From: an uncultured Fidelibacterota bacterium
Lineage (GTDB): Bacteria; Marinisomatota; Marinisomatia; SCGC-AAA003-L08; GCA-002707645
DNA length: 28,016 nt
Reading direction: 5' to 3'
NCBI GenBank assembly: GCA_913020255.1
Contig: CAJWAW010000008.1
Location: forward strand, 1-28,016
The position numbers were made by a program, and so were the translations under genes. A model generated the notes under the pieces. The model made no database searches and had not been told where the DNA came from. It was given only the letters and a program-made list of their open reading frames with translations. Below, in pieces: positions 1 through 7,937 of this stretch (position 1 is the first letter of the stretch; each line of letters opens with the position of its first letter).

Positions 1-1187
1 AAGCTTCAGATAAGTATAGAATTAAAAAACATATTAAATATCAGCAGCGTGCTATCTCTTATGATTTTAATTCAAATAAAAAAATTTGGTTGGTAAAAGT
101 ATTAGATGTCATAACTGGTCAAGAATCAATTTATACTTGTAAATTTATTTTTGGATGTAGTGGTTATTATAATTACGATAAAGGTTATACACCAAAATTT
201 AAAAATCAATCAAAGTTTGAAGGTTTAATAATTCATCCCCAAAAATGGCCTGAAAATTTTAATCCTTCAAATAAAAAAATTGTTGTTATTGGTAGTGGTG
301 CGACAGCTGTTACGATAGTACCTGAACTTGCATCTAAAGCATCACATGTAACTATGTTACAGCGGTCACCTTCTTATATTGGAAAATGGCCTAATAAAGA
401 TAAAGTTGGTAATTTAATTAAAAGTGTTTTTTCAAAGAAAATAGCTCATAATCTTATTCGCTTTAAAAATATTTTAATTCAAATTTTCTTTTTTAATTTG
501 TGTAGATATTTTCCCGAAAGGATGAAAAAAAATATTATAAATGATGCTAAAAAACAGTTAGGTGATTTTCCTGTTGACCCTCATTTCAAGCCAAATTATA
601 ATCCATGGGAACAGCGTTTTTGTATTGCCCCAGATGGTGATTTTTTCAAGGCTATTAGAAATCATAAGGCATCTATCATTACAGAACATATTGATAGTTT
701 TACAAAAAATGGTATTTTGTTAAAATCTGGAAAAATTATAGAAGCTGATACAATTATTACAGCAACTGGCCTTAATTTATTAGCTTTTGGAGGTGTCAAG
801 ATAAAAATAGATTCAAAACCATTTGATGTTTCAAAATCTTTTGTTTATAAGGGTGTGATGTTAAGTAATTTGCCTAATTTTTTTATTTTTGTTGGTTATA
901 CCAATGCTTCCTGGACATTGAAAATTGATTTGACTAATGAATATATATCAAGGGTTTTAAACTATTTAGAAAAACAAAATTATAATGCTATACAAGTTAG
1001 AGTAAATGAAGATACATTAAGCCCTATCCCATTATTAAATTTGGATTCAAACTATATTAATAGATCCGTTAATATGCTTCCAAAGCAAGGAAATAAAGTT
1101 CCTTGGAGACTGTATCAAAATTATATTTTAGATTATAAACTACTTCGTATAAATAAAATTAAAGATAAATGGTTGACATTTTTTTAA
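1..1187 (+). CDS. Flavin-containing monooxygenase, Baeyer-Villiger type (5' truncated)
   Basis: The frame is open from base 3, so the N-terminal FAD-binding part lies outside the window. The visible part has the Baeyer-Villiger fingerprint FxGxxxHxxxWP, read as FEGLIIHPQKWP at bases 216-251. It is followed by the NADPH-binding Rossmann motif VVIGSGATA, with GSG at about 291-299, and then 'VTMLQRSPSYI'. 'ADTIITATGLN' further on is the typical second ATG-containing motif of the family. Such enzymes use NADPH and O2 to make a flavin peroxide and oxidise ketones, or in related groups N and S atoms. The substrate cannot be read from the sequence. The TTG at 90 is only an internal codon, not the start. 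Family assignment is firm; the BVMO subclass rests on the fingerprint. Confidence 0.88.
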   Translation, partial: ASDKYRIKKHIKYQQRAISYDFNSNKKIWLVKVLDVITGQESIYTCKFIFGCSGYYNYDKGYTPKFKNQSKFEGLIIHPQKWPENFNPSNKKIVVIGSGATAVTIVPELASKASHVTMLQRSPSYIGKWPNKDKVGNLIKSVFSKKIAHNLIRFKNILIQIFFFNLCRYFPERMKKNIINDAKKQLGDFPVDPHFKPNYNPWEQRFCIAPDGDFFKAIRNHKASIITEHIDSFTKNGILLKSGKIIEADTIITATGLNLLAFGGVKIKIDSKPFDVSKSFVYKGVMLSNLPNFFIFVGYTNASWTLKIDLTNEYISRVLNYLEKQNYNAIQVRVNEDTLSPIPLLNLDSNYINRSVNMLPKQGNKVPWRLYQNYILDYKLLRINKIKDKWLTFF

Positions 1188-1207
1188 TATAAGATTAATT
1201 TTAGTTA

Positions 1208-2710
1208 ATGAATAAATATCTTATAATAATTTTATTTCTAAATAATTTGTTATCAGGGAATCTTAATAGTCAGGCTCTTAATAGGGTAGGATATGATTTT
1301 AATTCACGTGATAATTATATTGAGACAAATATTTATAGAGATGAAGGTGAACTTTTACAATTTATTGAATCAATTATGCAAACTCATTTGATTCCGGGGT
1401 TATCAATATCAGTTGTTAAGGATGGATATATTGTTTGGGAAAAATATTTTGGTTATGCAAATGTTGATGAAAATATTTTTGTAGATGAAAATACTATGTT
1501 TATTTTATCATCTATTTCAAAAACTATTACAGCAACAGCATTAATGCAATTATTTGAAGATAATCAGTTTGAGCTTAATGATAACATCAATAATTATTTA
1601 CCATTTAATGTTAATCATCCAAATTATCCATTAGTTCCTATTACTTTTAAAATGCTTTTATCACATTTATCAGGCATTCAAGATAATTGGAATGTTATGC
1701 CATACTATAATGGTGATTCAAATTTAGAATTAGACTATTATCTTAAAGAATATTTCACCCCTGGAGGTGAGTTTTATGGAATTAATTCAAATTTCACAAA
1801 TGCTGAACCTGGTACCAATTATAGTTATAGTAATATAGGTATAGCATTAATTGGATTGTTAATTGAAGAAATTTCAAATCAATCATTTAATGAATATTGT
1901 AATGAAAATATTTTTGAACCACTTGCAATGGAAAATGCTTTTTGGTTTTTATCAGAGATTGAAGATTTAAATCAAGTTGCATTACCATATCAATTGATAG
2001 GTGGTAGTGGAAATACTTGTTTTGAAATAGGTTGTGGAGTTTATGATGAAAACAATCCATGCTTTTGTGATTCTGCTTGTATTGATTATGGTGATTGTTG
2101 TTCTGATTATGAAGAGATTTGTGGGGAAGAGGGCGCTGGCAGTAACCAAGGTAGCATGACAGCATACGAACATTATGGTTATTCTGATTATCCATCAGGA
2201 CAACTTAGAACAACATCAAATAACTTAGCTAAATTTATGAGCGCTTATATGAATGGTGGAATTTATAGTGGTATAAGAATTTTAGATTCAGAAACAATTG
2301 AATTGATTAAAGAAGTTCATTATCCACAAATAAATTCAATGCAGGGTTTGACATGGTACTATAAAAATGAAAATGGAAGAACATTATTTGGTCATAATGG
2401 TGCTGATATAGGAAGCTCTACAGATATGTTTGCATCATTTTCAGATAATCTAGGTGTATTATTATTGACTAATTCAAATAATTATGATGCAATGATTCAA
2501 ATAGAAAACGCTATATTTGATTTTGCTGAAGAAGAAAATTTCATAACATTAGGTGATCTTAATTACGATAATATTATTAATATCCAAGATATAATTTTAT
2601 TAGTTAATTTAATTTTGATTAATGAATATAATAGTTTAGCTGATTTAAATTCTGATGATATAGTTAATGTTTTAGATGTAGTACAATTAGTAAATATAAT
2701 TTTAGATTGA
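1208..2710 (+). CDS. Secreted beta-lactamase-family serine hydrolase with somatomedin-B-like insert and dockerin
   Basis: A 500-residue exported protein. A signal peptide (about 1-22) is followed by a class C beta-lactamase/D-peptidase fold. The catalytic SxxK is S102-I-S-K105, YxN is Y207-S-N209, and the third motif is H396-N-G398. The family hydrolyses beta-lactams, D-amino-acid peptides or esters; the substrate is not predictable here. Between YSN and HNG is an insert at 271-305 with eight cysteines in the somatomedin-B pattern (C-x4-C-x8-C-x-C-x3-C-x5-CC-x6-C, including 'CFCDSAC' and 'DCCSDY'). Residues 449-500 form two dockerin-like repeats ('GDLNYDNIINIQD' and 'ADLNSDDIVNVLD'). The gene ends in TGA, showing that TGA normally means stop in this genome. 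Hydrolase fold is certain; the SMB call rests on cysteine spacing. Confidence 0.9.
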   Translation: MNKYLIIILFLNNLLSGNLNSQALNRVGYDFNSRDNYIETNIYRDEGELLQFIESIMQTHLIPGLSISVVKDGYIVWEKYFGYANVDENIFVDENTMFILSSISKTITATALMQLFEDNQFELNDNINNYLPFNVNHPNYPLVPITFKMLLSHLSGIQDNWNVMPYYNGDSNLELDYYLKEYFTPGGEFYGINSNFTNAEPGTNYSYSNIGIALIGLLIEEISNQSFNEYCNENIFEPLAMENAFWFLSEIEDLNQVALPYQLIGGSGNTCFEIGCGVYDENNPCFCDSACIDYGDCCSDYEEICGEEGAGSNQGSMTAYEHYGYSDYPSGQLRTTSNNLAKFMSAYMNGGIYSGIRILDSETIELIKEVHYPQINSMQGLTWYYKNENGRTLFGHNGADIGSSTDMFASFSDNLGVLLLTNSNNYDAMIQIENAIFDFAEEENFITLGDLNYDNIINIQDIILLVNLILINEYNSLADLNSDDIVNVLDVVQLVNIILD

Positions 2711-2775
2711 TTAACAGTGATAGTTAAATGATAAAGCCCCTTTTATAGAGACTTTTTTGTTTTGTAAATTATATT

Positions 2776-4491
2776 ATGAATCAGCTATTATTATTTACAT
2801 TGAATAGCCTTAAAGAAATTAATCCACTTAAAAATATAAAAATTTTACATACTAATATTCGTGGCGATATTTTGGCTGGAATTACTGTTGCAGTTATTGC
2901 TTTGCCACTAGCTCTTGCTTTTGGAGAAATTTCTCAATTAGGTCCTGAGGCTGGTATTTGGAGTGCTATAATTGGTGGAATTATTGGAGGCTTGTTTGGC
3001 GGTTGTATAGTTGGAGTAAGTGGACCTACCGCGCCTATGGCTTCTCAAATAGCTGTTTTTATGGGTGCTTTTATAATAGGTGGAACCAATAATCCAGATT
3101 TAGTTGCCGCATTTTCTATTATATTTTTTAGTGGCTTAATTATGGTAGGAATTTCTTTGTTAAGAATTTCAAGATTTATTCATTATGTTCCATATTCTGT
3201 CATTGCAGGGTTTATGTGTGGTATTGGCGTAATTATAATTTTATCTCAAATAAATCCATTTGTTGGTTTAGAGGCTAAAAGAAGTATACATGAAGTTTTA
3301 AATAATTTTGGTAATACTATTCAAAATATTAATATTGAAGCTTTATATGTTTCTATACCTTCATTAGTTATAATTATTTTTTGGAATTCACTTGAAAAGA
3401 AAATTAAAATTTTAGCTAATATTCCATCACCGTTGGTTGCTTTAGTTTCAGGATCTAGTATTGCTTATTTTATGAATTTGGATATTGCTTATATAGGACA
3501 AAAAATGAGTACTACTGGTAAAGATGAATTTTTTTCATTTTATTTACCTGATTTATCAAGAATATTTGAATTTATTGGACCAGCTTTTTCTTTGGCAGGT
3601 TTAGCGATTTTAGATAGCCTATTAAGTTGTAAGGTTGCTGATAATATGACTGGCACTCATCACAATAGTGATAGAGAAACTTTTGGCCAGGGAATGGCAA
3701 ATATGGCAGCAGGTCTTTTTGGTGGTATATCAACAGCAACTGCTACAACTCAGACAGTTGGTAATATTACATTTGGAGCAAGAACTCCTCTTTCTACCAT
3801 TGTTAAAGGTTTAACTCTATTGTTTATTTTATTTGGTTTTGGAAATTTAGTTGCGAGTATACCTAATGCTTGCTTAGCTGCTATTTTATTTAAATTGGGG
3901 ATTGATATATTAGATTATCGTATAATGCCAATATTGAGAAAATTACCTAAAATAGATTTATTTATTTTTATAGTTGTATTATTTATTACAGTATATAAGG
4001 ATTTAATGATTGCTGTTTCTATAGGTGTGATTTTTTCAATTTTGAGATCATTTAAGGAAATAAATCTAATTACAAAATCAAGTTTTCAGCATAAAATTAT
4101 TCCTTTTTACGATTCGGATTTTATTTCAATAAAGAATAATGTGAATAAATATATTGATTTACCAGTTAGCGTATTGCAACCACAAGGACCTTTGTTTTTT
4201 GGTTCTGTTCAGCCTTTAATAAATACATATTCGCATGCTCCGCATCATGAAATTTTAGTTATTGATATGAGTGGCATAACTATGATTGATTTATCTGGTT
4301 CATTTACATTAGAAGATCTTATAAATAATATAAAGTCAAAAAATATTAAAGTATTTATTTCAAATGTTAATGATAATATTAAATATAGACTTGAAAAAAT
4401 GGACTTTTTTAAACATGTTGGTATTAATTCCAATAATTCTAAAAGCTCTATAGCATCACTTGTTTTGCAACATTATAACAAAGTAAATTAA
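2776..4491 (+). CDS. SulP family inorganic anion transporter with STAS domain
   Basis: A 571-residue polytopic membrane protein. The first transmembrane part has the SulP signature region 'GDILAGITVAVIALPLALAF' (about 30-49), then glycine-rich helices ('IIGGIIGGLFGG', 'VSGPTAPMASQ'). The last 120 or so residues form a cytoplasmic STAS domain ('ILVIDMSGITMIDLSGSFTL'). The family carries sulfate, bicarbonate or other anions, usually with Na+ or H+. Cyanobacterial BicA bicarbonate transporters share this layout, but nothing here fixes the substrate. The stop is 3 bases before the next gene, so the MAPEG gene is probably co-transcribed. The 65-base gap upstream separates it from the preceding hydrolase gene. 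Confidence 0.93.
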   Translation: MNQLLLFTLNSLKEINPLKNIKILHTNIRGDILAGITVAVIALPLALAFGEISQLGPEAGIWSAIIGGIIGGLFGGCIVGVSGPTAPMASQIAVFMGAFIIGGTNNPDLVAAFSIIFFSGLIMVGISLLRISRFIHYVPYSVIAGFMCGIGVIIILSQINPFVGLEAKRSIHEVLNNFGNTIQNINIEALYVSIPSLVIIIFWNSLEKKIKILANIPSPLVALVSGSSIAYFMNLDIAYIGQKMSTTGKDEFFSFYLPDLSRIFEFIGPAFSLAGLAILDSLLSCKVADNMTGTHHNSDRETFGQGMANMAAGLFGGISTATATTQTVGNITFGARTPLSTIVKGLTLLFILFGFGNLVASIPNACLAAILFKLGIDILDYRIMPILRKLPKIDLFIFIVVLFITVYKDLMIAVSIGVIFSILRSFKEINLITKSSFQHKIIPFYDSDFISIKNNVNKYIDLPVSVLQPQGPLFFGSVQPLINTYSHAPHHEILVIDMSGITMIDLSGSFTLEDLINNIKSKNIKVFISNVNDNIKYRLEKMDFFKHVGINSNNSKSSIASLVLQHYNKVN

Positions 4492-4494
4492 TAT

Positions 4495-4908
4495 ATGGAA
4501 AATGTTGTAATTATTTATCCTGCTATTTTAATGATATTCTTAACATTGTTTTTATATGTTAAGAATTATTTAGATAATAGAAGGGCAACTTCAGATAGGG
4601 CTATAAAGTTTGGCTATTTTAAAGCGTACCAAGGGGATGTACCAGAATATATTGCAGTATCAAGAGAAACGCTTAAAAATCAATTTGAACTTCCAATTAT
4701 ATATTATTTTTTAACATCTATTATTTTAATCTATAATCATGTTTCTATAGTAGATATTATTTTTACTTGGATATTTGTAATATCAAGATACTTTCACTGT
4801 TATATAAGATTAACTTCAAATTATGTACCTACTAGAGCTAAGGTATTTCAAATAGGTCTTCTATCATTGGCAGTATTAATAGTAAACTTATTATATAATA
4901 TTTTATAA
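4495..4908 (+). CDS. MAPEG family membrane protein
   Basis: A 137-residue protein with about four hydrophobic segments. It matches the MAPEG family (membrane-associated proteins in eicosanoid and glutathione metabolism) by size and by the motifs 'RETLKNQFELPIIYYFL' and 'ISRYFHCYIRLTSNYVPTR'. In that family the conserved Arg/His/Asn positions lie near the glutathione site. Bacterial members may act as glutathione transferases or peroxidases, but most are uncharacterised. It starts 3 bases after the SulP stop and is followed 12 bases later by a small gene, so it is likely the middle gene of a three-gene unit. No catalytic role can be read directly. Confidence 0.78.
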   Translation: MENVVIIYPAILMIFLTLFLYVKNYLDNRRATSDRAIKFGYFKAYQGDVPEYIAVSRETLKNQFELPIIYYFLTSIILIYNHVSIVDIIFTWIFVISRYFHCYIRLTSNYVPTRAKVFQIGLLSLAVLIVNLLYNIL

Positions 4909-4920
4909 AATTAAGAAAAT

Positions 4921-5145
4921 ATGATAAAAAAATATCTTATAGAAGTGTTGAGGTGGAGTCTTAGATTCCATGGAATCTTTCATATAGGCCATGTCTACTC
5001 AGATGTAGTTGTTGGAAACTGGATAGGGGTTGCTATTGGCTCTTATGTTATAGCTGTAGAGGTCTTGTCAAGTTTTCTAATCCCAAATGAACATGTACAT
5101 TTTAAGCCATTTAAAACTGAAGTTCATGAAGATTGTGAAAATTAG
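4921..5145 (+). CDS. Small uncharacterised protein with one hydrophobic segment
   Basis: A 74-residue protein I do not recognise. The N-terminus is basic and aromatic ('RWSLRFHGIFHIGHVYSD'), followed by one hydrophobic stretch (about 33-54, 'WIGVAIGSYVIAVEVLSSFL') and a charged His/Glu-containing tail. The weakly membrane-like central segment and several histidines suggest a small membrane or membrane-associated protein. It is closely packed between the MAPEG gene (12 bases upstream) and the beta-helix gene (6 bases downstream), which supports it being a real gene. No function is assigned. Confidence 0.6.
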   Translation: MIKKYLIEVLRWSLRFHGIFHIGHVYSDVVVGNWIGVAIGSYVIAVEVLSSFLIPNEHVHFKPFKTEVHEDCEN

Positions 5146-5151
5146 TTGTAA

Positions 5152-7203
5152 ATGAAAAAAAAAATAGTTGTTCTCTTTATCTCACTTTGTTATTCTATTG
5201 AATACTATGTCGCAAATACTGGGCACATTCAAAATTCTGGAACATATAGTAGTCCTTTTTTAAATGTTCAACAAGCTGCAGATATTATGCAAGCAGGAGA
5301 TATATGCTATATTAGACAAGGAGTTTATCATGAAGAAGTATTAATGGATAATCATGATGGAACCTTAGATAATCCTATAGTTTTCACATCATATAATAAT
5401 GAAAGAGTATTGTTTGATGGAACTAAATCAATTGATATAGTTTGGGAGCCATATTTAAATAATATATGGTCAGCAGATATTGACTTTGATTTATGGCAAT
5501 TATTCATCGATTCTGAAGAAATGGTTATGGCTAGATGGCCTAATGCTAATTTTTCAGATGGTTCGATTTGGGATAAGGAAAATCATTGGGCACATGGCAC
5601 AATTGATGATGATGAAAATGCGTATCAAAATGGTATGATGATTGATTCACCAAATGGAGAGGTTGCACTTGAGAACCTTAGCTTTAATATTGAGGGTGCC
5701 ATTGCCATTTTAAATGTAGGATCATTTAAAACTTATACAAAAAAAGTATTAACACATAATGGTAATACTTTTACATACGAACCTGTAGATTTGTGGAAAA
5801 CTAAGCATCATGATTATTTTTTAGAAGGGAAATTGGATTTTCTTGATTCTGAAGGAGAATGGTTTTATGATTCAGATTCATTGAAAATATATTTTTGGCC
5901 ACCAGGTAATGTAGATCCGAATATATTAAACCTTAAAGGTAAAGTCCAATCATATGCATTTGAAATCAATAATTCTGATTATGTAGAAATTAGAGATCTA
6001 GAGTTTTTTGCAACTACATTTAAATTTAATAATTCTGATTATTCAAAAGTTGAGCATTGCAATTTAGTTTATCCAAGTTGTTATAAACGAATGTTAGGAT
6101 TTGTTGGCTTGCAGCCAGAAATGAGTGTATTTAATTCTAGTAGTAATTGCATTGTTAGTAATAGCTCTTTTAGATACACTGATGGTTCAGCATTGGAAAT
6201 GTATTCTAATAATAATACCATTGAGAATTGTTATTTTTATCATATTGATTATACAGCTACAGATTTAAATGGTCTTATGACAACTATACAAATGGGAGGC
6301 TCAAATAATTTTTTTAGAAAAAATACAATGCACAAAATGGGTGCTTCTGCAACATTAAATCCTGGCAATGCAGCTATTATTGAATTAAATGATATGTCAG
6401 ATAGCGGACATATGCAGAGTGATGGTGCTCTTATTCAATGTATGGTTGGACAGCAACCAAATGTACAAATAAGATATAATTGGCTTCATGATACGGAAAA
6501 ATTTGGAGCAAGATTTGATGGTGAAGGTGCAGGATATGGTGGTCATATGCACCATAATGTCATTTGGAATGTACAAGGTGGTATAATGGTAAAAGGATAT
6601 AATCATAATATATATAATAATACAGCATTTGATAATGGTGATAAAAATGATATTATTATTTTGATAGATCAAGGTGGAAATGAGGGTACTTTAACCGTAA
6701 ATAATGCTGCTAATACTATTGCGGGGCATAGAACAAGTACTTATGAATTATATCCAACTCCTGGAATTTATGAAAATAATTGGAACGGGTATGAAGTTGG
6801 TTTAAATATTAAGGACTTATTAGTTGATGTTTCTAATAACAATTTTAGACCTATTGATAACTCAGGCTTAATAGATACTGGCTTTTCATATGATAATTTA
6901 GATATTGCATATAGCGGTGATGCACCCGATATTGGTGCTTATGAATTTAATGGAGAGTATTGGATTCCAGGTATAACTTGGGATTTGAATCAAGAATTTG
7001 GTGATTCATTTTCATTACCAGAAAATTTATTTATTGAAATTGGTGATGTAAATTATGATGGGATTGTTAATGTTTCTGATATTGTAGCAATTGTTAATTG
7101 GATATTATCAGATTATTATATATCTATAGCTGATATCAATAATGATCATATTATTAATGTAGTAGATATTGTTTCAATAGTTGATATAATTATTGATTTG
7201 TAA
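5152..7203 (+). CDS. Secreted right-handed beta-helix protein with C-terminal dockerin
   Basis: A 683-residue exported protein. The signal peptide (about 1-17) leads into 'YYVANTGHIQNSGTYSSPF' and 'AADIMQAGDICYIRQGVYHE', the usual opening of parallel beta-helix proteins related to pectate lyase or alginate/chondroitin lyase folds. From about 270 to 560 there are rungs such as 'NSDYVEIRDLEFFATTF', 'SNCIVSNSSFRYTD', 'NNTIENCYFYHID' and 'HNIYNNTAFDNG'. The region '…DTEKFGARFDGEGAGYGGH…' resembles the substrate groove side of this group. Residues 631-683 are two dockerin-like repeats ('GDVNYDGIVNVSDIV', 'ADINNDHIINVVDIV'). It may be a polysaccharide lyase, hydrolase or binding protein; I see no decisive catalytic signature. 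The fold call is strong, the activity unknown. Confidence 0.85.
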   Translation: MKKKIVVLFISLCYSIEYYVANTGHIQNSGTYSSPFLNVQQAADIMQAGDICYIRQGVYHEEVLMDNHDGTLDNPIVFTSYNNERVLFDGTKSIDIVWEPYLNNIWSADIDFDLWQLFIDSEEMVMARWPNANFSDGSIWDKENHWAHGTIDDDENAYQNGMMIDSPNGEVALENLSFNIEGAIAILNVGSFKTYTKKVLTHNGNTFTYEPVDLWKTKHHDYFLEGKLDFLDSEGEWFYDSDSLKIYFWPPGNVDPNILNLKGKVQSYAFEINNSDYVEIRDLEFFATTFKFNNSDYSKVEHCNLVYPSCYKRMLGFVGLQPEMSVFNSSSNCIVSNSSFRYTDGSALEMYSNNNTIENCYFYHIDYTATDLNGLMTTIQMGGSNNFFRKNTMHKMGASATLNPGNAAIIELNDMSDSGHMQSDGALIQCMVGQQPNVQIRYNWLHDTEKFGARFDGEGAGYGGHMHHNVIWNVQGGIMVKGYNHNIYNNTAFDNGDKNDIIILIDQGGNEGTLTVNNAANTIAGHRTSTYELYPTPGIYENNWNGYEVGLNIKDLLVDVSNNNFRPIDNSGLIDTGFSYDNLDIAYSGDAPDIGAYEFNGEYWIPGITWDLNQEFGDSFSLPENLFIEIGDVNYDGIVNVSDIVAIVNWILSDYYISIADINNDHIINVVDIVSIVDIIIDL

Positions 7204-7258
7204 AAAAAATGTATTTTAAGTTCATTTTTATAAATATATAGCTTACATTAAAGATGTT

Positions 7259-7924
7259 ATGATATACTTTTTATTTATTTTATTTCCAGTTTTAATGCAT
7301 GCAAGTGATTATGATTATTCTTTGCAAGATTATAATTCTTCATCACCTTCATATAATTTAGATGTATGGAATCCATATTATACAGATTATATTACTATGC
7401 ATTATTTTTCTTCTCAAGGCTGAGCGGGTTGAACCGCAACAGTCGGGCAGTTGTCCGATTTTCAAGATGAATTAAGAAATGTTTATGGATATGAGAATGT
7501 AGTTATTATTGCCATAGGTCAATCAAATATTAGTAGCTTTAATTCTAATTTTTGTGCAGGCCAAGATTTACCATTAGTAATGGATCAATATCCAACCCTA
7601 CCAATTAGAGAAATGTTTTCCCCTTATGGCCAGCATAAGCAATTAGTGATTTTAGATTATGATAAAAATGTAATTGGTGATATTACTGTATCTGGTTTAA
7701 ATAATTCAGTTAAAAGCTATGTTTTGGAAGTTATAGATCAAAATTATCAACAAGCTATATCAGGAGATGTAAATTCAGATTTGATTGTAAATGTTCAAGA
7801 TATAATTTTAGTAGTTAATATGATTTTAAATCTAAATTCTAGTGATAGCTCTGGTGATTTGAATTCTGATGGGATCGTAAATGTTCTTGATGTTGTACAA
7901 CTTGTTAATATTATTTTAAGCTAG
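7259..7924 (+). CDS. Predicted exported thioredoxin-fold selenoprotein (UxxU) with dockerin
   Basis: Reading TGA at 7421-7423 and 7430-7432 as selenocysteine gives one 221-residue protein. The signal peptide is about 1-16, and residues 54-59 are G-U55-A-G-U58-T. That is a CxxC-like site with both positions Sec, at the expected place before a helix ('GQLSDFQDELRNVYGYE') and a strand ('NVVIIAIG'). A later 'KQLVILDYDKNVIGDI' fits the thioredoxin-fold beta hairpin. Residues 169-221 are two dockerin-like repeats. The first 50 or so residues align without gaps with the protein at 26903-27592 ('DYSLQDYN...' versus 'DYSLEDKN...'), where both TGA codons fall at the same residue numbers. A conventional gene caller would report only the part from 7451. 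UxxU occurs in the SelL family, so diselenide redox chemistry is plausible. Substrate unknown. Confidence 0.85.
7429..7465 (+). promoter_or_regulatory. Putative bacterial SECIS hairpin in the UxxU selenoprotein gene
   Basis: Directly after the second TGA, CAAC (7437-7440) pairs with GTTG (7450-7453). After an A/A mismatch, G7442 pairs with C7448 and leaves the loop TCGGG (7443-7447). An outer stem can form between TTGAA (7429-7433, containing the TGA) and TTCAA (7461-7465). The surrounding coding stretch 7418-7457 is much richer in G and C (26 of 40 by my count) than the AT-rich neighbourhood. That is what a selected RNA structure within a coding region would look like. The hairpin was found by eye; no folding energy was computed. 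Confidence 0.6.
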
Positions 7925-7937
7925 GATTATATAAACT

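Noticed and set aside
1887..2195. A 102-residue minus-strand open frame rich in His and Asn.
   Set aside because: It mirrors the serine hydrolase gene with its somatomedin-B insert; composition is an effect of the reverse complement.
2730..2765. A T-rich stretch after a CCCC run that might be a terminator before the SulP gene.
   Set aside because: Only four clean pairs (AAAG/CTTT) can form, with mismatches above; too weak to call.
7259..7450. Reading the region before 7451 as non-coding or the gene as a pseudogene broken by stops.
   Set aside because: Both stops are TGA, occur exactly at the two Cys positions of a redox motif, and the same arrangement recurs in the paralog at 26903. The upstream part has a good signal peptide.
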